Notes: generated from the sequence alone by a model not told the origin. DNA of 64,000 bases from Anoplopoma fimbria (GCF_027596085.1 NC_072465.1:7854102-7918101); one strand, 5' to 3'; shown: positions 36,611 through 49,986, counted from the first letter of the stretch. Program-made: numbers and translations.

Positions 36611-37373
36611 GGGGGTCAGCTACATTACAAGGCATGTCTATCTGTTTAAACAGCTGTAATTGTGTGATAGCTCCGACGGCTGGTTTTGGGTGACGTGGAG
36701 CAACCGAGAAGGGCCTCCACGTCAGACGGACAGAGTTAACAGCCTGAGATAACTACAACTCCCATCAGCGCCTCAGACTCTAGATCTAATGGGGCCGGGC
36801 TTACTTGCATGCACTTGAAATAAGTGCGTATGCAGAGCCAGTTCTGTTTGCTTTCTTCCCAGAAATATGGGACTGTTTAGTGTCCCTGATGAGCCCAGTT
36901 TGTTGTTCTAGGACACCCCCACCTCTCTTTCCGCCCACCTTCCCTACATATGTGAGTACACACACATAACCACACAAACACAAGCAGACAGGCAGGAGTG
37001 GTGGGAGTAGGGGGGGGGGGGTTGTGTACCCATCCATGAAAAGCACACATACTCAGCGCTCCTCCGCACCGCCGGGGCCCCGGAGACAGAGCACCTTTTC
37101 AACGGGCCGCACTAACTCATGGGTGCCGCAGTTAAACTGCCTCGGGGGGGAAGCCGTGGCGGTGGTGCGAGGGCCCAAAGTCCTGTAAACGCCAGACGAC
37201 AATGAGCGGACTGACCAGAGTGCACGCTTCTGTCATTCAAGCCCTCTTTACAACCCTGTTCCCACAAGCCGCAGAGCCGTGCTGGAAAAAACAATGCGCT
37301 GTACTCTGCATCGCTCACATTCTGTCAAGTTAGGGCTCGGTGTGGAGGGATGGTGAACTGGAGGAAGTTCTAT

Positions 37374-37399
37374 AAAAAAAAAAAAAAAAAAAAAAAAAA
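37374..37399 (+). repeat. Poly-A tract, 26 nt
   Basis: Uninterrupted A run followed by ggag and A9. Confidence 0.9.
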
Positions 37400-38074
37400 G
37401 GAGAAAAAAAAACCTGTGCATGAACTCAGTGGAATGCTGCTCTGCTCGACAAAGACGAGCCTTTGAGGAGTTTTTGGGGAGTTTTTTCAGCGACTTTCCC
37501 TGCAAAAGTTATCGTTGAAACAAGAAGCATCGGTCGTCTACGGAAAGAAAAAAATATCATCTTTAAAATCCTCATGAGGCATTTTGTTTGGACTCATTTT
37601 CTTTTTTTCAAATTACATCTGGAGATGTTTAAATGTCATTAAAATATGTGCCGGCTGAACGGGTCGGGCTCAAATTACAGCCCCGAAATGTGTGCAGAAA
37701 CATGCACGTGTAGCATCCATCCTAATTTGCAACTCCTTCAAGACAACTTTTTTATCAGTCGAACATTTAAGAGTGAAAACAGGTTTGGGGGGGGGGGGAG
37801 CAGATAAAAACCTCTGTCTCCTTGTTAAATTCATGAAGACGAGAGCAGAGGGGGTAGAGAGGGGGAGAGAGAAGAGAGAAGAGAGAGGCAGTGATGGTGG
37901 GTGGAAACGGTTCTGTGTGAGTGTCTGTGTCCGGCCCTTGCCAAGAAAAACAAGGGCCTGAGAGACGCTGGGATCTGATTTCAGCACGGAGGCACGGCAG
38001 GAAACTGGTTCCTCTGGGTGGGGGGATGGGGGGTTGTTGGGGTGGGGGCTTTGCTACATTTCATGTCCTCCAAG

Positions 38075-38097
38075 AAAAAAAAAAAAAAAAAAAAAAA
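38075..38097 (+). repeat. Poly-A tract, 23 nt
   Basis: Uninterrupted A run followed by gaaaagag. Confidence 0.9.
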
Positions 38098-38807
38098 GAA
38101 AAGAGATTTAGAGACAGAACAGCCATCCCCGTCGCTCACCGCCCATCCAGCTATGACGGCTGATGCACAGTCACCGTTCAGAACCCCTCACGGCACGTCG
38201 TCAGCTCCCGCCTGCAACGCGTTCACAGTGATATCACAGTCCACGCAGATTTCCTCGTGCCACCGAGAGGTCAGCTCAGTTCAGAGCCTTGTATCTGCAT
38301 CTGGATCACGAACTATGCTTCTGGAGAGCCGGAGGGACAGCGCTCAGCACATGTGCAGAGAATTAGCGCTGGCTACGCAGCCCTTTTGTGATTTAGCCTC
38401 CATGTAACGGCCTGCTCCGCGTGAGCACAACAGCCTTGATCTCATTTGTCACTGGCTCTTTGTTTTTAACTGCTTCTTGGCGGCTATGCAACGACGGAGA
38501 CTTCCATAGCGCTCTGTACAACGCGGGGGGGCCCAGTTCAGCTACAAGAGAGAAGGTGGGGGTCTGAAACAGACATGGAGATGGTGGAAAATAAAGGATC
38601 CGTGTCTCAGAGGGTGTGAGGTACGCTGAGGCTTCTCCAGAAGTGGAGAAACTTTTTGGATGATAGGGGATGAGCCTGTGTCAGAGGTATTTTCCATATA
38701 AACAAAGCAAGAGCTTTTGTTATTCTTGCACCATATTTCATCTGAAATTTAACCAGAGATTTAAGAGTTTAAGAGTCGGCCAGATGAGAAGTTTGCTCAA
38801 GGAAAAT

Positions 38808-38910
38808 TAGAGCTAGACCAATAAATCGTATATGCCATATATCTGAAATGTTACAAAGAACCCATAATTGGCAGACTTTTTTCAAACACTCAAATATCAA
38901 TATTGGTACC
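38808..38910 (+). mobile_element. MITE-like repeat fragment ('agctgaccaataaatcg' family)
   Basis: 'agagctagaccaataaatcg', 'tatgccatatatctg', 'aacccataattggcag' and 'aatatcaatattggtacc' resemble a percomorph element with ends of the form gggctgaccgatatatcgg and internal tatcggta motifs. Diverged and truncated. Confidence 0.45.
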
Positions 38911-39053
38911 ATCAAGTACTGGTCTGACTGTGAAGACAACACTGTCTTAATAAAGAATAAAAAAACAAGTTAATAAGAGTATGAACCTGACCAGGCAATC
39001 GATGCCAGCTTTCAGTACCGCGGTCCCCGTGTATATTCACAGAGGTGCTACAA

Positions 39054-39415
39054 ATTCTCATTATCAAAAATAAAATCACTCAACACAACAAGTGTTAGCA
39101 TGAAGCACCGAATCCAACTGTGTTCTTAGAGCTCAACTAGGGCTCAACATGTTTTCCAACAAATCCCTCTTTTTCATTTTCACAAAAAAAGCCAAACGTT
39201 AAATGCTGTCAAACACAAGCAACCGAACGGGAAAGAGAATACAGTTCAAATTCAATATAACTGGGATTTAGGCAGTGGAGTTACTTCAGATTCTCATTTC
39301 TCTCACTTAAAAGATAAATCACTCAACTCAACAAGTGTTAGCGTGGATCACTGGAGGCAAACACAGACACAGTTTTAGTTTTGGTGCTCTCATTGCTCCA
39401 CTAGGGCTTGGGAAT
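39054..39415 (+). repeat. Two direct diverged copies of an about 100-bp repeat
   Basis: Copy A (39054..39152) and copy B (39290..39415) share 'attctcatt', 'aaatcactcaac(a/t)caacaagtgttagc(a/g)tg', 'atcac/agcac', and 'ccactagggct/caactagggct' in the same order, about 245 bp apart. Either a local duplication or two insertions of one transposon family. Confidence 0.65.
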
Positions 39416-39944
39416 GGTTAGAAATCGATTGATACTGTGCAAACACAGCATAACGTAGTTTTTGAACTAATTACAAAAGCAAAAACTTTTGGGATTTTCT
39501 TTTTTGAAACTCTTTTCATTTAACAATAAATGCCCAAAATGTTTTGCTTACATTAATTTGGCACTACTATGTGAAACTCTGAGCACATTCCATTCCATAA
39601 AGTATAGAGGTTTGACACACAGCCAGTTGACATGGAGCGTTAAATATGAGCTTCTGCCTTTCCGTCACTTAACACAGAAACATCTCTGGGTAAAGAAACA
39701 GTGTTGCACTGAAGACTGATTCTTTTTGGGGCCGCCGTGTGCTGTAAGACCTCGGGGGTTACAGAGGGCAAAAACAAACACTGGGGGCCCAGCCAGCAAA
39801 CACAAACAGAGCCCAGCATCAGGTACCCCAGCGCCTCCCCCCCCAACCACCCAACCCTCCCCTACGCGGGACAACGCCAAGGTGGAAGTAATGGCACCAC
39901 ATGTGACCAATCAGGCTGATAAAGAGCAGGGTCCACTGGGGGCC

Positions 39945-39974
39945 GACGCACAGCTGCACCCGCAGCTGTGCGTC
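39945..39974. repeat. 13-bp perfect hairpin, 4-nt loop
   Basis: gacgcacagctgc (39945..39957), loop accc, gcagctgtgcgtc (39962..39974). Each arm contains the E-box CAGCTG. GC-rich, so very stable as RNA or as a cruciform. Confidence 0.9.
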
Positions 39975-39998
39975 GTTGTCAGGCCAGCTCGCTCGCTC

Positions 39999-40026
39999 AG
40001 AGAGAGAGACAGAGAGAGAGAGAGAA
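39999..40026 (+). repeat. (GA)n tract
   Basis: Imperfect AG repeat with one C interruption. Confidence 0.85.
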
Positions 40027-41043
40027 AGAAAAGAGTAGACAGGGAGGGAGGAGAAACAGCCGTGGTGTCCTAAAATAATCCACTTCAGATCAGAGCACCG
40101 ACATCTCTGACAGATTCATCACTTTGAACCTGGTCTTTGTCACTGCGTTTTCCAGAATTCTCCTTTTTCTATTCTCGCTCTTTTCTCCCTTGCTCTATTG
40201 TGCAGACGTAGGGCCTGCTCAACACATTAGCAAGATATCCTGTTCTGACAGCAGCTTTAGCCCAAATCCAGCCATCATGAAGAGTTATGCCATCGTAGCG
40301 AGCTGCGGATTTGGGAGATATAATACGAATCTAACCAAAAGGGACCCGGGGGAAGAAGAATGAGAGAGAAAAAAAGTACAGCAACAATGACAGAAAACTG
40401 GAGGAGCCGCAAATTCGACTGGGTTTGAATGAATTTGGATCATTTGATCTGATTCGGATTAAAGGTGGAAGCAAAGTTTCTCTAAATAATGCATACATTT
40501 GTGGACAATATATGCATGTGACGATGTACGACAGAGAGAGATTTTTCATATTCAGTCCCTTCACACTGAAATTCCCTTCGGAAAAATTTGGCAAGAAGGG
40601 TCAGAATATTCCCTCACGCCCAATGCATTGCCACATAATTCTGGAAATTTCTAGAACTGAGGGAACTTTACACAAGGCAGAGGAATCCAGATGACTTCAC
40701 ATTGGGAAAATGTCATTTCAATCTTAGAAGTTCTTGAAAAAAAGTTTGCATTGGGGGAACTTCTTCTGCAGGCAGATTTCTTCACTTGTTTTATGAAAGA
40801 AAATACAACTCGGTAAAAGCTGAAATGATGTAAGATTTTTTTTGTTCTGGCAGTGCGCTCACATCACCATCGCCCCCCAGCCCTTTTAAAAAGTAAAAGT
40901 AGCATAGGCTTGCTTACTTTTCCTCCTTTGTTTATTTTCCTCTTGCCTTTCTCCATCAGTCTCCCCCTTGCCTTCCTCGGAGCTCAGCCATCTTGTGTAC
41001 AATCTGACCAAATTAAGATATGGCTGCAGCAGGCTGCCAGACA
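40027..41043. other. Non-coding interval, possible regulatory sequence
   Basis: Repeat-free. A plus-strand pyrimidine tract ending in gtgcag (about 40160..40205) looks like a 3' splice site, but no convincing exon follows and it is on the strand opposite to the gene. Confidence 0.35.
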
Positions 41044-41062
41044 TTTTTTTTTTTTTTTTTTT
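41044..41062 (+). repeat. Poly-T tract, 19 nt
   Basis: Uninterrupted T run preceded by gccagaca. Confidence 0.9.
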
Positions 41063-41649
41063 AAGATAAAGTGATGCGATGTTTCCCCGAGTAAAACTTA
41101 AAAACACACAGAAACAAATCAATAATGTATCAAGTAACTTTATCTCAGGGCGGCCATGTTACGTCCTGGCTGGGACATTGTAAATGGAATCTGCTTGGAC
41201 GGATGATTCTGTTGACACACACACACTCTCTCAACTTTAAAAAGTGTTTAAAGCTGTAAGAAGCGATTGTTTTACGTAGGTGCAAGGTTTTCAGTGTCCC
41301 AGTTTCCCCCCCGGAAAAAACGAGAGCAATTATGTAGTGCATCTTCAAGGCAATTACTGTGATTGTCATGTCGGTGCTTTAATCTAAGCGAGGTCATCGC
41401 CAGTGTAAACACAACCTGATTAAGAACACCTCGCTTTCTGCTGAATCTTTCATTTTCTTTGGACGTGTAAATATTTTGCTTTATTCAGATTATCATCATA
41501 ACAAGGCACAAGTGGTGACAACCGACATCTCGGCTGCAAAAACAAGACTTTATGAAGCAAATATAAAGGGCTGATCATTGTTACTATAAAAAAAATAATT
41601 TGATTAATATGTGAACACCAGGATTTTGTAGCCACTTCTAATCATGTAA

Positions 41650-41745
41650 ACAAGATGACGGCTTAATCTAATCAATCACGGTAATGATAGCCGAGTGGCC
41701 ATGTTGATTTAATCAGATAAGATGCTGTGTTGCTTTTTTACCTGA
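41650..41745. promoter_or_regulatory. TAATC/ATTA motif cluster
   Basis: Within about 95 bp lie 'cttaatctaatcaatcac' (two TAATC bicoid/Otx-type cores plus AATCA), 'tgatttaatcagataag' (TAATC and a GATA core) and the preceding tctaatcatg. Such clustering suggests an enhancer, but AT-rich DNA yields these motifs often. Confidence 0.3.
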
Positions 41746-42129
41746 AGCTTGGTTGCAGGAAGTGGTAAGGTAGGTTTAAACAATAAAAGCCTCTTTAAGA
41801 CTCTTCTTAAAATCAAGCACCACTATTTTGTTTACGGCTCTTTTTGCTCAGTCCGTGCAAACCGTCATCAGAATCCGAATTTAAGGCTGACTAAATGTTG
41901 CACACAGAAACTGGATTCTTGTTCCGAGCCTTTTTTTTCTTCTTCCTCCCAAAGGAGCTGACAGCTTCAGACCAATCACACAACAGGCGCTCTGTTGTAC
42001 GTTCGCCGAGCTCCTGGCCACCACTGGGCCTCACTGGATGAATGTGGACCTTTAGGAGCAAACCACACACGCACACATGCGCACACTCAAGGAAGGCATG
42101 AAGGTAGTTGGAAAAACAGTGTGCACGTC

Positions 42130-42145
42130 AAAAAAAAAAAAAAAA
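42130..42145 (+). repeat. Poly-A tract, 16 nt
   Basis: Uninterrupted A run followed by ggggc. Confidence 0.85.
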
Positions 42146-42248
42146 GGGGCTGCTACAACTTTTCATAATTAAAACCCTATTTCATGCGGGGATGTTTGGA
42201 TGTGACTGACTGTCACGTAAACAAACAACACAAGTAGGACCTGAGCAG

Positions 42249-42405
<157 letters not shown>

Positions 42406-43254
42406 GTCTTTCACTGCACAAAGACCTGGACGAGGAAATACTTCAAAGGTTTAGACAGGGCCCTCTCTCACTCTCATTCTCACTGCTAAAAGCAGGCCTC
42501 TGAGGTGTAAGGATACAAATGACCTAATCCAGAATAAACATATAGCCGTGCGGTAGGAGAAGGTCTATATGTCTGTGCTACGGAGTGAACAGCATGCCAG
42601 TGTTTTTAGGAGGCAAACGACCCAGCATACCTCCTGGTCGCGTCCCGTGCAAATGGAATACCGACATCTGAAAGTGCCGGCTATTAATAAAAGACCCGTT
42701 TATGAGCCGCTGCTCTGCCTCTTGGATATTTTTTACGCACTCAGCACTAGTTTATGCAGGTGGTTATCAGAGTAAATCCACATGAAGGCATGCGCAGGCC
42801 GGAGATGGAGTTTCACTGCCGTGTAGCTCATCAATGCTATTAGTTTCCCCCTACGTTAATTGCTTTGACACCTCGTGCCATCCAGGCGTGGCGGTGAGAC
42901 GGATCGGTTTTCGCTCGCACCAAATTACCGGCTGATATAGAGCTCCTCTTGCCAAAGGCGAGGCATCACTGCCAGCCCCCACGAGAGCGTGCAAATCAGC
43001 CTGCAGACTTGTAGCTGCAGGAATCGGTGGGAGAAAACTGATGTCCGACAATTACAAAAACAAACCCGGGTGTAACACACAAGACTGGTCATGAAGGATC
43101 GGTGTGTACTGAGAATAGTATTGGCACCTGTTGGTGGGTGGGCGCAAATTGCGAGTTGTCCCAAGCCAGGGCCAGGTCCAAAAACAGACCAGCACCTAGA
43201 CGTCACGCTAATGTTATGCTTAAATGTCATGTTCCTGTTATAAGGTTTTAAAGC

Positions 43255-43640
43255 AAGACTACTTTAAGTAACTTTTACAAGAACACAGAACAACTTCCAA
43301 TTACAAATAAAATGTTGAGGTCATTGGCAATAAAACCCACCCTTGTGCAATTTAACACACTCAGGAGTAATGTTGCTACAGCCCTACTTGGTCTGGTATG
43401 ACCAGTAGCCTACGGTGGCTAATGTTAGCATACTTTTGGGTAAACGTTGCTGCCTGCTTGTCATTTCTTCTTCTTTACTTCTCAACTTGTACTGCACTAT
43501 GTTTTTGCAATCACCATTATCTCCCAATTGTGATTTTGTGGCCATTGTTCAGTAAAAGGTACATAGGCTCGCTTTAAAGGGGCTGGTGTGTAGGATATAA
43601 GGGGATTAATCGGCATAAATGCAAGTGGCCTAAAAACTTA
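43255..43640 (+). repeat. Dispersed teleost repeat region
   Basis: Motifs 'gtaatgttgctacagcc', 'cttggtctggt', 'acggtggctaatgttagca', 'aacgttgctgcctgc', 'actgcactatgtttttgcaatc', 'atctcccaattgtgattttg' and then 'tttaaaggggctggtgtgtaggat' resemble two repeats seen together in percomorph genomes, the second being the 'aaaggaccagtgtgtaagatt' type. Fragmentary and diverged. Confidence 0.45.
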
Positions 43641-44116
43641 CTTTTAAATCTTTTCTGACAAATAGCCATTTAAAAGTTTGAAAACAACATAGTTAAACTC
43701 CTAAAAACTCAGATAGTCTCTTTGGGAGCAATGTGTGGATGTAGTTTGATCAGATTTGATTGACCGTGCCATCTCCCTGGCAACACATGAAAACCACCCA
43801 TCAGACTTAAACGGATTCTAATTCTTATATTGTTTAGTTCTGATTGGCAACAATTGTGAAGAGTATCTTGACAACAAAAGAGTCGAGGTTCAGGCAGCAA
43901 GCAACAGTGCGTTGAGGTTTCCTTTGTAGCTGTGAGCACAATTTGAAGGGACAGTTTTAAAAACGCTTAAAAAGATTTGGGTCATTACAAGAGCCAGTAA
44001 ACATCGCTCTCCCTGATCTGACTGATGATGTGTAACTCCAACAATGTGACCACACAGGCCAGGGAGATATTAATGATGTCTGTAAATACACCTCTCCCTA
44101 TTCCAATCCCACATAC

Positions 44117-44121
<5 letters not shown>

Positions 44122-44197
<76 letters not shown>
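44122..44197 (+). repeat. (CA)n microsatellite, 76 bp
   Basis: Perfect CA run from 44122. It is the last long CA/TG array in the window. Confidence 0.95.
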
Positions 44198-44198
<1 letters not shown>

Positions 44199-47039
44199 CA
44201 TCTGCTTCTTCGCTCAGGGCCTGAGTCAGGCCAGGGAGATGAGCTCAGCTCCAGCTGGATGCTGAGGCCAGCTTTAAGTCAGTCTGCCACTCCCCCGGGC
44301 CCAGAACAGCTCAGCGCGGACCGCACCGCCAAACTTTTTAACATGGCCGCCTGCAACAGAACCTAAATCACAACTGCTCTAAGTCAGCAGTGCTGCTGAG
44401 CAGATGCAATATTTCATTAGATGTTGTTTCCAACCAGACTAGCTATTTGGGGGGGGGACGGGGGACAGAGGCTGTATACATATTCTGCTAATGAAATTAG
44501 AAACTGTGTGGACGTGAAAACAATACAGGAACCTCGGCGAGCTGCCTGCTCTCTGGCTGGGTCGGCTTTAAGCAGATTTATGGCCTCCGGTGGGGGAACA
44601 GGCGGGATTTTCGATCCAGATCTAAATCACGACTGAAGCTGCGAGCTAATTAGGAGAGCAGCGGTATGGGGACAGTGTGGATTTCAGTTGGTCCACCACC
44701 AGTGAGCATTGTGCTACACACATAAAGCCTCTCTTTACCTCGCGTAAAGCAGCAGCAGTGTATAGTGAGCTAAAATCTGCGCTGGGTTTTGTTTGGAACT
44801 TGAGTGCTGAGTCACCTCCAAATCAGATTTTTCTTTGGGGTTGTGAAGTAGCCGTCTGGGCAGCTTTCAGTAGGCAAAGTACTACCCAGAGAGCACAGAG
44901 CTAGCCGTTCATGATTTTGACAAATGTGTAATGTGCTCTGGGACTCATCCCTGCATAACATTAAATGGCAACGGGCCTCGTCTTAGCTTGGCTACTGCAC
45001 TGAGAGAACTAGAAAAATGCTTTATCTGCACTGCGGCAGATCTTGACAAATAACAAAATAAAAGAGTCTTTCAAATCCACCGATTTCCTAGGGAAGGAAT
45101 CCGTCAACCAATTACACTTCAGTCTCCTTCTTTCCAACAACAGCAAATTCAAAGCATTTGAAATAACAACAAGCCTCGAGTGCTTACAATCAAGAATGAA
45201 AAACATATTGATCGCTTCTCGGGCACGCGTCGCCGTGCTGCAGAGCGCTCCTCAGCGTCTCCACCACTTGCACCGAGCTCCTAAGGCCCACACCCTGCAC
45301 TAACTAGGCAGCATGTGTTGGTAATTTGCAAGCAGTTGATGTTGATTAGCTGGGTTATGACACCCTGCGACCTCAGCCGTAGCCGAGCACATAGACACAC
45401 ATTCTCCAATTAGCCCTTTCGGCGCTAGGTCCATCAGGCTTTACGGGGCTATAAGAGGGACTTATGTGAGAAGTCTGCAGGGATTTAGCTGGACCCTCAC
45501 ACACACGGTGGCCCCTGAACACACCTTATAGTTGCGCACCTTAAAATTCATGCGTGGAATTATTTCTAATGTGTTATATTCTGTTATTTACATTGCATCA
45601 GAGCAGCTGCTCGAAGTTTAACTTCACAATGAACTTACAGGCAGCTAATGATGTGTACGCCATACTGTGTTTTTTTTCTTGTTCATTACAAGTTTCACAG
45701 CTCCCCGCTGAACTGCTGTTATCCCCTATATAAACTCATAAACTCATAACATCAAAACTGTTCTTGGGGAACTTTGTTTTTGCAGGCATACTGTTGCCGG
45801 GATTGGGAAGTAATTCAATCTGTCAGTTGGTGTAGTGGTGTGAAACAACAAGAACACGAGGCTTAGCACCACCTGATACAACTGCTTCTTACTTTTTTTG
45901 TATACAAGTGGCAAGTACACTCCAGTATATTACAATTGTAACAACATCTGTAGATAAAGTATTAATAGGTCAGCCCTCCAGACTTACTTTTCCACTGGTA
46001 GGACTCGTGCTACCAACTTTACCAGTTGGAGGCACCAAAACATGATGACCCTTTTCCTGATACAGCATGGTATGTATCAATGACTCTGGCTCCCGTCAGT
46101 CTCTCCCTGCTTGCCACTCGAAAACCTTGTTCCTCCCTCCCCACTAGCCTCCTTCTGTTTCTCTCCTCTCATTTCCTTTTAACACACATCAGCTAGACCG
46201 CTTCATTTTTGGAACACGATAGAATCCAAATGGATTATTTCGTTAAGTTCTAGTTAAACGTGGATCAAGCGCTGAGAACCACTACATAAATACGTAAAGG
46301 TTTTAATGAGTCTAAAAACACACACAAGCGCATAGAAGTGTATATGAGCATCATGAACTCGCATTATTGCGATCACGTGAAATTCAAACTCACAGCCCTA
46401 TAGGTTAGATTCATTGTTTTTCTTATGCATGTCCGTCTGATGTCTCATCAGCCAAAATGCTTTTACTTTTTTTGTTCTGGATGGGCATAGATAATGCAAC
46501 AGCCGTGAATCTTGTTGCGTTTCCTGGTCAAGCACATAGAAAAACAGATCAGGTTGGGAGAGTCAAACCCCTCAGAGCCGCAGCCACCAGCAGACTCCCG
46601 GCCTTGATTCACTCCCTCAAAATGACTCCATTACCGTGACAAGAGGTAATATTCTAGCAACAGAGCTCAATGCTTTCTTGGTCTGGCGCGGCGGACCGGT
46701 GACAGATTTAGTGCTGTTCTTGGATCCTATGGGGCTGAAATGACTTAATAAAGTGTAGCTGACATTTTGAGTACAGAAGTAGAAGCCCGAAGAGGTTGGA
46801 GTGGGGACGCCAGGACTGTTTCCTATCCAGTCGGACGTGTGCGTGAGTGCTTGGATCCGCCGAAAACCGCCACGACCTGATCTACAGCACCACATGCAGT
46901 AACTGTAAGGGCCCTCTTGTACTGGAGGGGGGAAACCTTGGCAACCCTTACCAAGTTCTCAAGTCAGCTTCCTGTGTGGAGGCCTGGAGCAAGCAGAGAA
47001 ACCAAAATGAAAGTCAAGATAGTTGTCCACAACCTCTAA
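44198..47039. other. Non-coding interval without recognisable features
   Basis: Mostly unique sequence. Short candidates for regulatory motifs occur near 45320..45420. No gene, RNA or known repeat was identified. Confidence 0.45.
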
Positions 47040-47071
47040 CAAAATGGTAGAGGTCTACCTCTACCATTTTG
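47040..47071. repeat. 14-bp perfect hairpin, 4-nt loop
   Basis: caaaatggtagagg (47040..47053), loop tcta, cctctaccattttg (47058..47071). No mismatches. Too short for a pre-miRNA and lacking a T-run terminator. Could be the centre of a foldback insertion. Confidence 0.9.
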
Positions 47072-49986
47072 GGACCTATATTATCACATCATGATGTGAG
47101 AGCTTGCTTGCCTGGGGTGATGATCAAATTAACTCCCTATTCTATTGGAAACCTTAATATTAAGCACTAAAATCGAAAGCTTAGTGCTAAAATAGGAGCT
47201 TGCAGGAGTGGGAACCGGCAAAAATGACTTCACTTCGCAAGACTCCAAAAGGTCTATTGGCTCAAACTGGCTCTCTCAAAGACGAACACACATGGACATA
47301 AACCACACACAAAAGATTTTAATTCCTCACCGTTACAGACTCAAAAAGAGAATAATACATAGCCAGTCCTGTGGGGTGGGGGGTTCTTGGTCCGCCAGCA
47401 AGCTAGACCAGTTCTTTGAGTGTGTCTGTGTGCTTGCACCCCTCACCCCAGTCCCACAACTCCTCTCCCTCCCAGACATGCACTGATGGAGAGATAAGTT
47501 GAAGGTCATCCTGAGAGAACAGAGGCTCCGCTCAGGAATGTGTGGAATAACACTCTCTTGTTCTGTGGACAAAAAGGCATATCAGAGGCTGGCATGGTGC
47601 CGTATGGGCCTGTGTCATCACTGCCGTAAATATGTGCACCCGGCAACTGATGACTGGATTTTGGGGAGTTCGGAGGGGTGACACGCACACTCAGCAGCGA
47701 GTAACAACCCTAAAGTAACAACCCTAATTTTCTCTGATTATTCTCCTTTATTATGTGAACAATTCGGGAAAAAAAGAAGAAAGAGGAGTGGAGATTAAAT
47801 TTGACTACATTGGCAAACACATCAATCCGAAACCAAAATAATTCCAAAACTGCGTCTTGTGTGCAGCTGTTTATGCAACCAAAGCATTTTCTTTGGTGCT
47901 AAAACGCTCCGAAAAAAGCAGCGAGAGGCAAACTGGTAAATAAGTGAAAAATGGGACGCAGTTCTGACAAAAGATCTCTTTTAAGAATCTTGTAAAAAAT
48001 GAAGTTCCTTTAACTCTCTGCCAAGGTGCGTTGTTTCCCAAAAAATGAAATACCAGATTGTGATATCAGATGAATTTAACAAGAACACCAACATCAAACT
48101 GATGAAATATGGACACTTATCTGGTTTTGAAAGTGATGTTTGGATAGGCGACAGAACAGGACTTTACCCCTACCCCCCCCCTCCCACCAACAACATCCAT
48201 TAGTCTCAGACTCATTACTCAAAGCGATAAAGAGATTCAACTGACACATCAAAGATATGCACATAGTGGTAACTGAGCTCTCTATTGGCAGTGTTAGTCT
48301 TGCTCTGCACATAGACATTAATAATGTGTTTGCGACATGCGAGCCTCCCAGCTGCTCCCATCCAGAGCTGTGAAGGCTGGATGAGTCAGCATGTGAGCTG
48401 GAAGGAAAATAAATATGGCTGCAGATCTGTCATAGAGCATGAGAGTAACCTTGCCAAGCTCAGGCTGCTGACATGATAAGATCCAATAATCACCTAATGC
48501 ACAAGTACAGGCATTATCATGGAAATCAAGTATAGAAGGTTTCAGGCTTGGGAAGTGCACATGATATGTATATCTACAATGTTTCCATCAGCAGGGATGA
48601 GACACTTTTTCTCAGCAGACCCAAGTTTGATTTAAAAGGATTAGACTGGGTTTATGTTAATTACTTTTGATTACGGCTGTAGTGCAGCTTAAAGAAACCC
48701 TGTGGAGTTTTAACCACAATGGGCGTGATATGTTTTGTTTGAATCTGAAGCTCAACTAGATTGTACCCGAGGACAAACACACATGGGACAACAAGAAATG
48801 TGAAGAAAAAGATTTTTTTAAAAATGATTAAACAATATACTTAAACCTAGGGTTAGTAATGTTCTTAAAACATTTTTTGTTATTTTTGTTGAAATTCTTG
48901 GAGCTAGTGCTGCTAGCTATTTTCATTGGAAAACCGTTGTCACTTGGCTGGGTTTTTTGCTTGGATAATTTTTCAAATATAGCGTACGCATTAGCTAATG
49001 TTTTTTAAGATATCTTATGCGGACTTAGGCTAAATAAAATCAGCCCGATAATGGCCCAACCCGACAGAAATAAAACATTGCAAATGGGATCGCAGGCACT
49101 ACAAATGCTTGTTTTATCCCATGTGAGAGTTTCACATGGCTAGAAAACTGGATGCCTCACAATGTCCCATAGGGGCATCGAGCATGCTTTTGTGCACAAC
49201 TGTAAACATTGCGAAGATAAAGATTACGCTGTTGGTACTGCAAAAGAACATTGAAGCTAGTCCTTAGCACCTCTTTCCAATCACCTATATATATATGACA
49301 CGCAAGTCATGAAAGATAGCCAGATGTGATTAGTTGGATCCAACATGCAGTAAGCCATGTGCAGACAGGACAATAATTTATGACTGTATGATCACCCAAT
49401 CTGACAGTAACAGGCAGGCACCTTGACAGGCAGATATTATGTAGTCAGATCCCAGCATCACCCCAGGTGGAAGCATCTCATTAGCTGCTAACACGTCAAA
49501 TAGCCCATGTAATGGGAAAGAGCGTTTACCTCAAAGATTGGCCGTGTCTATTGACTGAAAAGTGACACACTAGTGACAAGACATCCATCAGTTTCACACC
49601 ATGTGACTGATGTGACAGTTGGTAGCACTTACCCAAGAAACATAGCAAAGTGCAATTTGACATACTTTGACACAAATGCATATATTTCCCTTAGCGAGAT
49701 CGCTAATCTAATTGCATCTGTCTTGGTTTTTACCTGGGCTAAATTCGTTTTTACCTGGGCTAAATGCAAATTAGGGTAGACCCATGGGAGGTGTTTTGTG
49801 CAAAATGATTCTAGCTCTAATGCCTTGTGGTTGCATCAAATCTGCCCAGGACACAGAAAGTGTCTCAGTCTAAATGGGTGAATATGTTTTGGTGAGAAAC
49901 GCCGATTGAAAGAAAAAGAAAACTGCATTAGTACTTTAAGATATTCAGTGCATAACTGAAAAATCCACTTTTCAGAGCCGGCGAAT
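47072..49986. other. Non-coding interval without recognisable features
   Basis: Unique, AT-rich towards 48800..49300. A 19-bp direct duplication (49726..49744 and 49747..49765) is present. No gene recognised. Confidence 0.45.

Noticed and set aside
40124..40363. 79-residue plus-strand frame with a signal-peptide-like start
   Set aside because: The hydrophobic stretch is simply the translation of a pyrimidine-rich tract, and the rest has no recognisable domain.
49726..49765. Duplicated 19-mer giving two minus-strand CAG|GTAAAAA junctions, considered as recursive splice sites
   Set aside because: No pyrimidine tract precedes either junction, so only the dinucleotides fit.
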